64,000 bases of DNA from Legionella_C sp963803545 (GCA_963803545.1 CAWDMX010000002.1:8105-72104); one strand, 5' to 3'; numbered from the stretch's first letter, positions 1 to 9,686 are shown. Numbers and translations: made by a program. The notes: generated by a model from the sequence alone, not told the origin.

Positions 1-211
1 TTAAAACCTCTAGGGCGCCAGCGGCATTCATTTCGGTGCGTACTATGGCTTCTATTTTGCGCAAAACTTTTAGGCCTAAAGGCAGCCAGGAATAAAGCCC
101 CGCACCAAGCTTTCGAATCAAACCCGCCCGTATCATTAATTGGTGCGATACAATTTCCGCATCCTTGGGTGTTTCTTTCAGTGTTGCAGTAAACCATTGG
201 GAGGCGCGCAT
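1..211 (-). CDS. proS: Prolyl-tRNA synthetase, N-terminal part (runs off the window)
   Basis: Only the first 70 codons are present; the gene continues beyond base 1. Reading leftward from the ATG at 211-209, the translation begins MRASQWFTATLKETPKDAE and continues with SHQLMIRAGLIRKLGAGLYSW, which closely follows the N-terminus of bacterial-type ProS (class II aminoacyl-tRNA synthetase that charges tRNA-Pro in the cytoplasm). An AGGA stretch lies about 7 nt upstream of the ATG. The catalytic motifs lie outside the window, so intactness cannot be judged. Confidence 0.9.
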   Translation of the reverse strand, partial: MRASQWFTATLKETPKDAEIVSHQLMIRAGLIRKLGAGLYSWLPLGLKVLRKIEAIVRTEMNAAGALEVL

Positions 212-278
212 AACTTTTTCCTGTAAAATAATTTTTTAATGTTAAACACGGGAGCTCAAGCCTTGTAAGCACCTTGTA

Positions 279-2579
279 TCACGGGTTATTAGCCAGTAGA
301 GCATGCATTTTAGCGTTCAAGGGGTTGTCCAATTCTTGGGTTAATTGGGCCAATTGCTGCCTGTAGGTAGAGAAATGAACCTTTCCTGTTTCTACATCGT
401 ACGTTGCACCAACAATTGCAATAGCATCTTGGTCAATTAACAGTTGTAAGCTCTCACTTTTTTGATAGATTTGGTTCAAGGTGTTGGCAATATTTAATTG
501 CGTTACCTTGCTGGTAAAGTCCGAGTTTTGCCCGGTTCGATCCTCTTGTATCGTTGCTTCGGCATTGATTGCGGGCTTTATTTTAGCCAGAAGTTGCGTT
601 AGATGCCCTTGTTCTACTTGATTGCAGGCGGCCTGAATGGCTCCACAACGCGTGTGGCCCAAAACCACAATTAGTTTGGCGCCAGCAACACCGCAGGCGA
701 ATTCCATGCTGGCAAGAATATCGTCGTTTACAACGTTGCCCGCAATTCGTGCGCAAAACAAATCGCCAAAGCCCATATCAAAAATAGTTTCAACAGGAAC
801 GCGTGAGTCCACGCAGCCTAAAACAATTCCAATGGGGTGCTGGGTTTTGGCTGTGTAATGAATATCTATTTGTGGGCTGCGATGAATGCGTTTATCTTTT
901 ATAAAACGTTCGTTACCCTCTCGCAATAAAACAAGGACGTCTTGTGGTGATAAATTAGCTTGTACATCGTAGGTCGTCACATTGATAAAATCAATAAAAT
1001 TATGAATGTCGTAGTGCTCTTTAAAACCGATTAGATTAAGCGATATTTCTTTGTGGGCAGCTTGTTCAATTTGAAAATCTTTTATCAACTCGATAATTTC
1101 TTTATCAATATACCGCGAATAGCGCGCGTCAATTATAAGCTGTGACGCACGAGGAATAGCGGCCAGTTCCGCAACTAGGGACGCTTTATTAAGAAAAGTT
1201 ATTTGTTGCGGCAATAGGAGTCTGTTAATTGTGCCGTTAGGATAAACCTCAGTCACAATATCCAAGCGTGCTTGGCTGTTGGTCTTCAATATATAAAAAA
1301 GACTTATTGCTAAACCTATCAGAATTCCTACTAATAAATTTAACATAACAATACCGATAACTGTTGCAATGAACGGAATAAAGCGATCCCAGCCTTGGTT
1401 GTATATGGTTTTGAAAATAGCCGGTTTGGTGAGTTTATATCCTATAAAAATAAGAATAATAGCGAGCGATGCAATAGGGATTTTATTTAATAAACCTGGA
1501 ATAAGCAGCACAGCAAATAATAATAAAAACCCGTGCATTATTGCGGACATTTTAGTTTTGGCACCGGTTTGAATATTAACAGAGGTGCGAACAATAACCG
1601 AAGTAATCGGAATTCCGCCGATAAGCCCCGCCGTAATATTTCCCAAACCCTGGGCAATTAACTCTTGGTCTTTCGAACAGTAACGCTTTTTCTTATCCAG
1701 TTTTTCACCAGCTTTAACGTTCAATAAACTTTCTAATGATGCAACAATTGCAATTATGATTGCGTAAATATAGACCTTGATATTAATTAAAGCTTGCCAG
1801 TTCGGAAATTGGAGCTGTTTGATTAAATCCAATAAACCGGAGTGCTCAGGAATATTTACGAGCTGGGGGTTTGTTTGTAGGTGTTGAGAGTGAGTAAGTA
1901 AAAATTCTTCATTGATTAAAATTCCGACTAGTACCACAATAATTGACGAAGGGATGCTGCGAATATAGTTCACATTAATTTTTTCATGAACCGTCAATAT
2001 TGTAAGAGAAATTATAGAAATGATAGCCGCACCACTATTAATATGTTGGCTGAGATTTTGTAAAGGCTTTAGTGAAAACCCTTCGGTGGCATCAAGCAAA
2101 TTTGACTGAAACTCGGAAATATTGGCCGCAGAACTAAAAGCAAGCGGTAGTTGTTTTATAATGAGGAGAATGCCAATTGCGCATAATAGCCCTTGAACGA
2201 CATTGGAGGGCACGTATTCGATGATAAACCCGGCTTTAAGGTACCCTAGCATCAGCTGCATTACACCGCATAGGACTATGGCTAAAAGCAGCGTGTTAAA
2301 GTCGCCAAGCTGAATTCCTGCGGCTAAAACAACCGCGGCAAGTCCTGCTGCTGGACCGCTAACGCTTACCTGCGAGCCACTAAAAATACCGACAACAATC
2401 CCACCAACAATACCGCTAATTATCCCTGAAAAAAGAGGAGTTCCTGAGGCCAGCGCTATTCCAAGACATAAGGGAATCGCTACTAGAAAAACAACGATTG
2501 CGGCAACAAAATCAAATTTTAAATGGCGATGAGTATACCCTTTGACTAATCGAAATTGCGACGCGATAGTGTTGTGCAT
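279..2579 (-). CDS. SulP-family anion transporter fused to a beta-carbonic anhydrase
   Basis: A 766-residue inner-membrane protein with three parts. Residues 1 to about 430 are a hydrophobic SulP transporter core; about 440-540 look like a STAS-type cytoplasmic domain; the C-terminal ~200 residues are a beta-carbonic anhydrase. The zinc/catalytic residues are visible as C589-V-D591-S-R593 and H642-T-R-C645. SulP/carbonic anhydrase fusions are known in bacteria and are thought to couple bicarbonate (or another anion) transport to CO2 hydration; the substrate here is inferred. I start at the ATG at 2579 because a strong AGGAGG lies just upstream (2586-2591); an in-frame ATG 24 nt further up has no such site. 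It lies downstream of ttcA with a short gap. Confidence 0.88.
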   Translation of the reverse strand: MHNTIASQFRLVKGYTHRHLKFDFVAAIVVFLVAIPLCLGIALASGTPLFSGIISGIVGGIVVGIFSGSQVSVSGPAAGLAAVVLAAGIQLGDFNTLLLAIVLCGVMQLMLGYLKAGFIIEYVPSNVVQGLLCAIGILLIIKQLPLAFSSAANISEFQSNLLDATEGFSLKPLQNLSQHINSGAAIISIISLTILTVHEKINVNYIRSIPSSIIVVLVGILINEEFLLTHSQHLQTNPQLVNIPEHSGLLDLIKQLQFPNWQALINIKVYIYAIIIAIVASLESLLNVKAGEKLDKKKRYCSKDQELIAQGLGNITAGLIGGIPITSVIVRTSVNIQTGAKTKMSAIMHGFLLLFAVLLIPGLLNKIPIASLAIILIFIGYKLTKPAIFKTIYNQGWDRFIPFIATVIGIVMLNLLVGILIGLAISLFYILKTNSQARLDIVTEVYPNGTINRLLLPQQITFLNKASLVAELAAIPRASQLIIDARYSRYIDKEIIELIKDFQIEQAAHKEISLNLIGFKEHYDIHNFIDFINVTTYDVQANLSPQDVLVLLREGNERFIKDKRIHRSPQIDIHYTAKTQHPIGIVLGCVDSRVPVETIFDMGFGDLFCARIAGNVVNDDILASMEFACGVAGAKLIVVLGHTRCGAIQAACNQVEQGHLTQLLAKIKPAINAEATIQEDRTGQNSDFTSKVTQLNIANTLNQIYQKSESLQLLIDQDAIAIVGATYDVETGKVHFSTYRQQLAQLTQELDNPLNAKMHALLANNP

Positions 2580-2604
2580 TGATAACCTCCTGGAAAATTT
2601 CAAT

Positions 2605-3456
2605 CTAATTTGTTTGCTCGATAGGCTCTAGTTCATCAACACTAAAAAGCGCCTCTTCCTCAGTAACATCACGATTAACAATGTTTTTTTCCAAGTCCTT
2701 AAAAGACCATAAGTTTTGGTCCATTAGTTGACTGAGCTTTACACTCTGCAACGCGTGTAAAATATTACTGGGTATTTTAGGATTTTCATGAGCGAGCTCG
2801 GTAATAAGCTTGCCAATTTTCTTTCGGGCTAAATTTTCCTGCGAGCCACATAAGGTGCATGGAATAATAGGGTAATCTTGTTCGGTTGCAAAAGCGATAA
2901 TATCACGCTCTTGAACATAGCAAAGTGGACGGATGACAATATGTTTTTTGTTGTCGCTTAAAAGTTTGGGTGGCATTGAGCGAATATCGCCATTGTAAAG
3001 AATGGACATCATCAGTGTGCGGATTAAATCATCGCGATGGTGGCCCAACGCAATTTTTGTAAACCCGTTTTCTTCTGCATAGCGGTAAATAATTCCCCGA
3101 CGCAACCGTGAGCATAATGAACAGTAGGTTTTACCTTCAGGAATTTTATCTTTAACAATACTGTAGGTATCGCGAGTTAGTACTTCATAGGGAATGTTCC
3201 GTGCTTTAAGCCAGGCGTGCAACCGGCTATCATCCCACCCGGGTTGTGCCTGGTCTAGGGTGAAAGAAAACAGTTCAAATTTATAGTTTGAACGCTTGCG
3301 TAATGCATCAAGAATCGTCAGTAAAGTAAACGAATCTTTACCACCGGATAGGCATACCATAACTTTATCGCCGCGCTGGATCATATTAAAATCTGCAATG
3401 GCTTTCCCGGTATAATGCAATAGTTTTTTTTCAACGGATGTTGGACTTGCTGACAT
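2605..3456 (-). CDS. ttcA: tRNA 2-thiocytidine(32) synthetase TtcA
   Basis: 283 residues. TtcA is an iron-sulfur, ATP-dependent enzyme that thiolates cytidine 32 in tRNA. Visible features are the PP-loop SGGKDS at residues 37-42 and the two Cys-x-x-Cys pairs expected of the family, C112/C115 (CSLC) and C200/C203 (CTLCGS), which hold the cluster. The GHHRDD segment near 138-143 is also characteristic. The gene is third in a minus-strand run pcm-tolC-ttcA, with only 9 nt between tolC and ttcA, so co-transcription is likely. Length and motifs are normal for the family. Confidence 0.95.
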   Translation of the reverse strand: MSASPTSVEKKLLHYTGKAIADFNMIQRGDKVMVCLSGGKDSFTLLTILDALRKRSNYKFELFSFTLDQAQPGWDDSRLHAWLKARNIPYEVLTRDTYSIVKDKIPEGKTYCSLCSRLRRGIIYRYAEENGFTKIALGHHRDDLIRTLMMSILYNGDIRSMPPKLLSDNKKHIVIRPLCYVQERDIIAFATEQDYPIIPCTLCGSQENLARKKIGKLITELAHENPKIPSNILHALQSVKLSQLMDQNLWSFKDLEKNIVNRDVTEEEALFSVDELEPIEQTN

Positions 3457-3465
3457 AGTTACAAC

Positions 3466-4854
3466 CTATTTATTTGTGGGTGATACAGCCTTGGTAGCGG
3501 TGGCTGTCAAAGGGGGAAACTTATTAATTCGTGAGGTTGCTAACCAAGAATTAATCTCTTCTAAATCATTGACATTTAAAGTGCCTGCTTGAAATTTTAA
3601 GTTTAGGAAGGCGTAAATTAAATCGTACTGATCGCTTGCTAATTGAGTTTGAGCCTCAAACAAACGCTGTTGCGCATTGGTCACATCAACCATGGTTCGT
3701 GTACCAACCTGAAACTGTGCTTCGGTGCTTTGCAGCGAATTTACTCGCGATTTAACGGTTTGTCTGTCGGCCTTTACTTTGCTAATACCATCAATAATGT
3801 TATTAAAAGCAATACGGCTGTTTACAACAACGTCGCGGTAAATTCGTTCTAAATCTTCACTGCTGGTTTGGAAACCGTATTGGGCTTGCCGGGTTTGTGA
3901 TACAACCAGACCGCCTTGGAATGCAGGGAAATTTAAAGCCACTGCGACGTTTGCGGTATTTTGTTTTGAAGGCACAAAAAAAGTACCCTTATTGCCGACG
4001 TCATTATGCAACCCATTGGCATTTCCTTGCAACGCCAAGGTTGGCCAATTGCCCGCGCGTTGTACGGAAATATTCTCGCGAGCCGCTTGAAGATTGTATT
4101 TTGCTGCAAATAAGCCGTAGTTTTGTTTAATTCCGGTATCAACCCACTCATCAACGTTATCAGGCTCGGGCTTAATTAGCGGTATATTACTGTTGCGTAA
4201 TGGAGCCAGAAAGGCGTAAACGTGATTGGTAAGTTTACGTAAATTTTCATTTTGGTTAATCTGATTGTTTTGCGCGGAAATGACTTCAGCCACCGACTGA
4301 TCGTAAGCCGCTTTCGCTTCGTAAACAGAGGTTATAGCGTCTAAACCGACGTTAAAACGTTCGCTCGCTTGTTGAAACTGCCTTTTATTGGCACGTTTTT
4401 TTGCTTCTGCAAAGCTTAGGGTGTCTCTTGTAAATAGAACGGCAAAATAAGCGCGGGCTGTGCGCAAAATTAAATCTTGAGCGGCACTATTAAAACTTGC
4501 TTGAGCCGCTTTTACGGAAGCTTTAGCCTGTTGAACGCGCGACCAAGCTTGATAATTAAATAGAGCTTGCGACGCATTGATAGAATATTGACGATTGTTA
4601 TAGGTTTGCTCAATTTCAACGCCTGCAGTAACTACATCAACAACATTTCGGGCGGCTTGGCCACTTAAATTAAGCTGAGGCAACAAAGCAGAGAAGGCTT
4701 GCGGGAGTGCTTCGCTATTAGCTTTGTAAGTACTGTAAGCGGCTTTAAACGTCGGATCGTTTTCCAAAGATTGTTGATAGACATCCATCAAATCAATGGA
4801 ATAGCCTACATTACAAAAACTAATTAAAAATAAATAGGCTATTAAGTTTTTCAT
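3466..4854 (-). CDS. tolC: TolC-family outer membrane channel
   Basis: 462 residues with a hydrophobic signal peptide (about residues 1-19, ending near GYS). The rest shows the duplicated helical and beta pattern of TolC, including the early segment SLENDPTFKAA and a late VGTRTMVDVTNAQQRLFEAQ segment typical of the family. TolC trimers form the outer-membrane exit duct for RND pumps and type I secretion. The adaptor and RND genes at 10651-15001 have no outer membrane partner of their own, so this protein is a reasonable candidate (inference). It follows pcm by 8 nt, a pcm-tolC pairing known from other gammaproteobacteria. Confidence 0.9.
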   Translation of the reverse strand: MKNLIAYLFLISFCNVGYSIDLMDVYQQSLENDPTFKAAYSTYKANSEALPQAFSALLPQLNLSGQAARNVVDVVTAGVEIEQTYNNRQYSINASQALFNYQAWSRVQQAKASVKAAQASFNSAAQDLILRTARAYFAVLFTRDTLSFAEAKKRANKRQFQQASERFNVGLDAITSVYEAKAAYDQSVAEVISAQNNQINQNENLRKLTNHVYAFLAPLRNSNIPLIKPEPDNVDEWVDTGIKQNYGLFAAKYNLQAARENISVQRAGNWPTLALQGNANGLHNDVGNKGTFFVPSKQNTANVAVALNFPAFQGGLVVSQTRQAQYGFQTSSEDLERIYRDVVVNSRIAFNNIIDGISKVKADRQTVKSRVNSLQSTEAQFQVGTRTMVDVTNAQQRLFEAQTQLASDQYDLIYAFLNLKFQAGTLNVNDLEEINSWLATSRINKFPPLTATATKAVSPTNK

Positions 4855-4862
4855 TTTGGATC

Positions 4863-5516
4863 CTAAAATACAAATTTTTGAGTATTACAATTAGTGATCA
4901 AATACGGAATACATGTTTCAAAAATCATGCTTTCCGTCCAGTTATTATGATGGTCTAAGGAATACAACATACCACGCATTACGGGGGCGTCACCAACAAT
5001 TGCAAAAAGTTTCCCCCCAGGGACTACCTGTAGACGATAACTCTCCATAATAGTTTGGCATCCGGCGGTAACCACCACCATATCATAGGGCGCATTATCG
5101 AGCCAACCATGGCTTGCGTCTTGGGTAATGCATTCCACATTATTACAGTCGTAAGCGTGTAGTTTTACTTCTGCTTGTGCCGTAAATTCGGCGAAATAGT
5201 CTACGCTGATAACTTTTTTACATAAGCGACTTAGAAGTGCGGTAAGGTATCCACTTCCTGTACCAATTTCAAGGATAGTTTCCGTGCCTTGCAAGTCGAG
5301 TGCTTGTAGAATTTTACCTTCTTCTAAAGGTGTTAACATCGTTTGGCTGTGTGCTAAAGGGATCTGGGTATCCGAATAGGCAAACTCTTTCATCGCTATA
5401 GGCACAAAAGCCGAGCGCGGTATGTTTTGGAACAGATCCAACAGATGTTCTTCTAAAACATCACCTGTACGAAGTTGTTGTTTAATCATATTAACGCAGG
5501 CATTGTGATTGGTCAT
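4863..5516 (-). CDS. pcm: Protein-L-isoaspartate O-methyltransferase family protein
   Basis: 217 residues. The SAM-binding motif EIGTGSGY is at residues 83-90, followed by the acidic ribose-binding region (VISVDYFAE) and a late PGGKL segment, the usual order in the PCMT family that repairs isoaspartyl residues with S-adenosylmethionine. The N-terminal half (RSAFVPIAMKEFAYSDTQIPL) also matches. Many copies located next to tolC lack proven isoaspartate activity, so the exact substrate is uncertain. First gene of the minus-strand operon pcm-tolC-ttcA; its promoter should lie in the 5517-5727 divergent region shared with kbl. Confidence 0.85.
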   Translation of the reverse strand: MTNHNACVNMIKQQLRTGDVLEEHLLDLFQNIPRSAFVPIAMKEFAYSDTQIPLAHSQTMLTPLEEGKILQALDLQGTETILEIGTGSGYLTALLSRLCKKVISVDYFAEFTAQAEVKLHAYDCNNVECITQDASHGWLDNAPYDMVVVTAGCQTIMESYRLQVVPGGKLFAIVGDAPVMRGMLYSLDHHNNWTESMIFETCIPYLITNCNTQKFVF

Positions 5517-5681
5517 TGGTAGTACCTTGTTTAATGGCTAACGAGCCAAATTTGTAATATAAATAAGCACTAATTTTTTCTAAAAAGAAAGCTATAGTTA
5601 AAAGTGCAACTATTTTAGCAAAATTTAAGGATAGGTGCGATCATCCTTGCGAAATTAATTATCAGAGATAGTGTATATGTC

Positions 5682-5710
5682 CAAAATTTGTTATTATCCT
5701 GCAAATTTTG
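5682..5710 (+). promoter_or_regulatory. Inverted repeat CAAAATTTG-N11-CAAATTTTG just upstream of kbl
   Basis: A perfect 9-bp inverted repeat (5682-5690 and 5702-5710) ends 4 nt before the kbl ribosome binding site AAAGGAGG. A -10-like TATTAT (5692-5697) lies inside its spacer. It could be a repressor operator over the promoter or an RNA hairpin next to the ribosome binding site. No matching -35 is clear, so the promoter itself is tentative. Confidence 0.45.
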
Positions 5711-5727
5711 TCTAAAGGAGGACGGTT

Positions 5728-6915
5728 GTGACGCAACAATTTTCTACATATCTTCAAGAGCAATTAGAAAATTTAAAAAAAGAGGGTCTTTATAAAACGG
5801 AACGAATAATATCCAGTCAGCAGCAGGCCAAAATAACAGTTAACCACACCCCGCTTATAAATTTGTGCGCCAATAATTATTTAGGTTTAGCAAATAGCCC
5901 TGATCTTATCCAAGCAGGCCAAAAAGCCTTGGATACCTATGGGTACGGCATGGCCTCCGTACGGTTTATTTGCGGCACACAAACACCACACAAAGCACTT
6001 GAAGATAAACTGAGCAAATTTTTAGGTAAAGAAGACACCATTCTCTATTCATCCTGCTTTGATGCTAATACTGGGCTATTTGAAACATTATTAAGTTCAG
6101 AAGACGCAATCATTAGCGACGCCTTAAATCATGCAAGTATAATTGATGGAGTACGCCTGTGTAAGGCCGCGCGCTATCGGTACGCCAATAACGATATGGG
6201 TGATTTGGAGGCTCAACTGATTGCGGCGAAAGACGCACGATTTAAACTGATAGCAACCGACGGTGTGTTTTCGATGGACGGCATTATTGCTAATTTACCT
6301 GCTATCTGCGAATTAGCTGAAAAATACGATGCCTTAGTAATGGTCGATGACTCGCACGCTGTTGGTTTCATGGGCGAAACGGGTCGTGGAACTCCCGAGT
6401 ATTGTGGGGTTTTAGATAAAGTCGATATTATCACTGGAACCTTAGGAAAAGCTCTGGGTGGAGCCTCAGGTGGTTTCACTTGCGCAAGTTCTCGGGTGGT
6501 TGAGTGGTTACGCCAGCGCTCGCGTCCTTATTTATTCTCCAATACTTTAGCCCCGGTAATTGCGGAGACCTCAATTGCTGTACTTAATAAGCTAGATAAA
6601 TCAACGCAGTTAGCCGAGAAGCTGCGAATTAACAGCACTTATTTCCGGAGCGCCATGACGAAACTGGGTTTTGATTTAGTCCCGGGTGAGCATCCCATTA
6701 TCCCAATCATGCTTTACGACGCAAATCTCGCAGCAAAGATGGCGGAGTTGTTGTTAGACGAAGGAATTTATGTCACCAGTTTTTCCTACCCTGTAGTGCC
6801 TAAAGGCAAAGCACGAATTCGTACGCAAATGTCTGCCGCTCATGATATTGAGCATTTAGATAAAGCCGTTGCGGCATTTAGTAAAGTGGGTCGTGCATTA
6901 GCTATCATTCAATAA
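5728..6915 (+). CDS. kbl: 2-amino-3-ketobutyrate CoA ligase (glycine C-acetyltransferase)
   Basis: 395 residues, the usual length. A PLP enzyme of the alpha-oxoamine synthase family that splits 2-amino-3-oxobutyrate with CoA into glycine and acetyl-CoA. Visible: the N-terminal NLCANNYLGLA segment, the cofactor region VDDSHAVGFMG, and the PLP-lysine region GTLGKALGGASGG. The start is a GTG at 5728 with an excellent AAAGGAGG site upstream. It is followed after 18 nt by tdh; together the two enzymes convert threonine to glycine plus acetyl-CoA. Confidence 0.96.
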   Translation: MTQQFSTYLQEQLENLKKEGLYKTERIISSQQQAKITVNHTPLINLCANNYLGLANSPDLIQAGQKALDTYGYGMASVRFICGTQTPHKALEDKLSKFLGKEDTILYSSCFDANTGLFETLLSSEDAIISDALNHASIIDGVRLCKAARYRYANNDMGDLEAQLIAAKDARFKLIATDGVFSMDGIIANLPAICELAEKYDALVMVDDSHAVGFMGETGRGTPEYCGVLDKVDIITGTLGKALGGASGGFTCASSRVVEWLRQRSRPYLFSNTLAPVIAETSIAVLNKLDKSTQLAEKLRINSTYFRSAMTKLGFDLVPGEHPIIPIMLYDANLAAKMAELLLDEGIYVTSFSYPVVPKGKARIRTQMSAAHDIEHLDKAVAAFSKVGRALAIIQ

Positions 6916-6933
6916 TTTTTTTGAGGGTTTACA

Positions 6934-7959
6934 ATGAAATCACTTGTTAAAGCAAAACGTGAGCCAGGCATATGGATGCAGGATGTTCCGGTTCCAGATT
7001 ATGGGGTAAACGACGTTCTTATTAAAATTCATCAGACGGCAATCTGCGGGACGGATATTCATATTTATCTGTGGGATGAGTGGGCCCAAGCAACCATCCC
7101 TGTCCCGATGACCGTAGGCCATGAATTTTACGGAGAAATTGTTGAGCTTGGTCAGGAGGTTAAAGGTTTTCATAAAGGTCAGCGTGTTTCTGGTGAAGGG
7201 CATATTACCTGCGGGATTTGTCGAAATTGCCGCGCTGGAAAGCGTCACCTTTGCCGCAATACGCTTGGTGTAGGAGTAAATCGACCCGGCTGTTTTGGGG
7301 AATATTTATCGCTTCCTGCAAGCAATGTTTTAGCATTACCCGATGATATTACCGGTGAGCAAGCATCCATACTCGATCCTTTCGGCAACGCCACTCACTG
7401 CGCGCTCGCATTTGACATGGTGGGTGAGGATGTTTTAATTACGGGGGCGGGTCCAATAGGCATAATGGCGGTAGCTATAGCCAAACATATTGGGGCGCGG
7501 CACGTGGTCATCACCGATGTGAACGAACACCGTTTAAATCTTGCTAAAAAAATGGGCGCAACGCGCGCGGTAAATGTAAAGTACCAAAGTATCGCGAGTG
7601 TCATGACGGAATTAGGGATGCTTGAAGGTTTTGATGTTGGACTTGAAATGTCCGGTAATTCGATAGCGTTTAATGATATGCTTGCGGCTATGAATCATGG
7701 CGGTAAGATTGCGGTATTAGGAATTCCTCCCGAAGCAACGGCTATTGATTGGAACCAGGTTATATTCAAAGGTTTGGTTATTAAGGGTATCTACGGCCGA
7801 GAAATGTTTGAAACTTGGTATAAAATGATTGCGATGTTGCAAAGTGGTTTGGACTTATCACCCGTCATGACCCATCGTTTTCCAATTGATGATTACCAAG
7901 ATGCGTTTCAAATTATGGCCTCAGGCCAATCCGGTAAAGTAATTCTAGATTGGACCTAG
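6934..7959 (+). CDS. tdh: L-threonine 3-dehydrogenase
   Basis: 341 residues of the zinc alcohol dehydrogenase family. It oxidises threonine to 2-amino-3-oxobutyrate with NAD, feeding Kbl. The catalytic zinc region CGTDIHIYLWDEW and GHEF, the structural-zinc cluster CGICRNCRAGKRHLC, and the nucleotide-binding turn GAGPIGIMA are all visible. Length and gene order (kbl-tdh) match the classical operon. No sign of truncation. Confidence 0.96.
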   Translation: MKSLVKAKREPGIWMQDVPVPDYGVNDVLIKIHQTAICGTDIHIYLWDEWAQATIPVPMTVGHEFYGEIVELGQEVKGFHKGQRVSGEGHITCGICRNCRAGKRHLCRNTLGVGVNRPGCFGEYLSLPASNVLALPDDITGEQASILDPFGNATHCALAFDMVGEDVLITGAGPIGIMAVAIAKHIGARHVVITDVNEHRLNLAKKMGATRAVNVKYQSIASVMTELGMLEGFDVGLEMSGNSIAFNDMLAAMNHGGKIAVLGIPPEATAIDWNQVIFKGLVIKGIYGREMFETWYKMIAMLQSGLDLSPVMTHRFPIDDYQDAFQIMASGQSGKVILDWT

Positions 7960-7996
7960 TCTTCGCTACGGCGACAATTTTAACAGATGGAGTGTT

Positions 7997-9673
7997 ATGT
8001 ATATATATACAATGAACCGCGTGAGTAAAACGGTTGATCAGAATAAAAGACAAATATTAAAAGATATTTCCTTAAGTTTTTACCCTGGTGCCAAAATTGG
8101 AGTATTGGGGATAAATGGATCGGGAAAATCAACTTTACTTCGAATTATGGCTGGATTAGATACCAATTTTGAAGGCGAAGCGCGCGCCCAGCCAGGTACT
8201 AAAATAGGGTATTTAGCGCAAGAACCTATTCTTGATTTAGAAAAAACGGTTCGCGATATCGTTGAAGAAGGTGTTGGCGAGATAAAAGATAGGTTGCGTG
8301 AGTACGAGCAGATCAATGCGCAGTTTATGGAGCCGATGACGGATGATGAAATGACTGCATTGCTGGAAAAGCAAGGCAATTTACAGACCACCATTGAAGC
8401 CGCCAACGGCTGGGATCTGGACAGGCGACTGGAAGTTGCCGCTGATGCTTTGCGCTTACCCGATTGGGATGCACAAATTTCGCTTCTATCGGGAGGTGAA
8501 AAACGGCGCGTTGCTTTGTGTCGATTACTTTTATCCAATCCGGATATGTTGCTGCTGGATGAACCAACGAACCATCTTGATGCGGAAAGCGTGGCGTGGC
8601 TTGAGCACTATCTAGAACAATTTAAAGGCACTGTAGTCGCGATTACCCATGATAGATATTTTCTAGACAACGCAGCCGAGTGGATTTTAGAATTAGACAG
8701 AGGAGAAGGTATTCCTTACAAAGGAAATTACTCTGCATGGCTTGAACAAAAAGAAGCGCGTCTTGCCATGGAAGAAAAGCAACAAGCCTCGCATCAGCGC
8801 TCAATAAAGGCGGAATTAGAATGGGTTAGAGCCTCGCCAAAAGGGCGCCATGCTAAAAGTAAGGCGCGACTGGAGCGCTACGAAAATCTGGTGCAAACGG
8901 CCAAAGAAGCGGAGCAGCGAAATGAAACCAACGAACTGTTTATAGTTGCCGGCGAACGCTTGGGTGATTTAGTTATTGAAGGCATAAATATTAAAAAATC
9001 TTTTGGCGATCGGGTTTTAATTGACGCGCTCAACTTTAATCTTCCCAAAGGCGGTATTTTAGGAATAATTGGTCCAAACGGCGCCGGGAAATCTACTTTT
9101 TTAAAAATGTTAACCGGTAAAGAAGCCCCCGACAGTGGGGAAATTCGAATTGGCGAAACGGTTAACCTTGCCTACGTTGATCAGCTTCGCGACCATCTTG
9201 ATGATACTAAAACAGTATGGCAGGAAATATCCGATGGCCATGACATTATGCAGGTTGGAAACTTCCAAATGCCTTCCCGTGCCTATGTAAGCCGCTTTAA
9301 TTTTAAGGGGGTGGATCAGCAGAAAAAACTAGGGCAGCTATCCGGTGGCGAGCGCAATCGAGTGCACCTCGCTAAATTACTTAAAAGTGGCGGCAACGTG
9401 CTATTACTCGATGAGCCTAGTAATGATCTGGATGTCGAAACCTTACGTTCTTTGGAAGAGGCGCTGTTAAACTTCCCTGGATGTGTGATTGTTGTGTCGC
9501 ATGACCGTTGGTTTCTCGATAGAATATGCACGCATTTAATGGCTTTTGAAGGGGAGTCACAGGTAGTTTTTGTTGAAGGTAATTATAACGATTACGAAGC
9601 GGATAGAAAAAAACGTTTGGGTGACAAGGCGAGCACTCCTTCGCGAATCAAATATCGCCGTCTAAGTGACTAA
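7997..9673 (+). CDS. ettA: Energy-dependent translational throttle protein EttA (ABC-F)
   Basis: 558 residues with two ABC ATPase domains and no membrane segment, as in the ribosome-associated ABC-F family. Walker A motifs are at about residues 38-45 (GINGSGKS) and 359-366 (GPNGAGKS), each followed by an LSGGE signature and a Walker B LLDEP. The linker between domains carries the basic, helical P-site tRNA interaction region (RASPKGRHAKSKARLERYE). EttA gates entry of initiating ribosomes into elongation according to the ATP/ADP ratio. The second signature site has LLDEPSNDLD, usual for EttA. Confidence 0.95.
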   Translation: MYIYTMNRVSKTVDQNKRQILKDISLSFYPGAKIGVLGINGSGKSTLLRIMAGLDTNFEGEARAQPGTKIGYLAQEPILDLEKTVRDIVEEGVGEIKDRLREYEQINAQFMEPMTDDEMTALLEKQGNLQTTIEAANGWDLDRRLEVAADALRLPDWDAQISLLSGGEKRRVALCRLLLSNPDMLLLDEPTNHLDAESVAWLEHYLEQFKGTVVAITHDRYFLDNAAEWILELDRGEGIPYKGNYSAWLEQKEARLAMEEKQQASHQRSIKAELEWVRASPKGRHAKSKARLERYENLVQTAKEAEQRNETNELFIVAGERLGDLVIEGINIKKSFGDRVLIDALNFNLPKGGILGIIGPNGAGKSTFLKMLTGKEAPDSGEIRIGETVNLAYVDQLRDHLDDTKTVWQEISDGHDIMQVGNFQMPSRAYVSRFNFKGVDQQKKLGQLSGGERNRVHLAKLLKSGGNVLLLDEPSNDLDVETLRSLEEALLNFPGCVIVVSHDRWFLDRICTHLMAFEGESQVVFVEGNYNDYEADRKKRLGDKASTPSRIKYRRLSD

Positions 9674-9686
9674 ATTGAGGTGTTGA

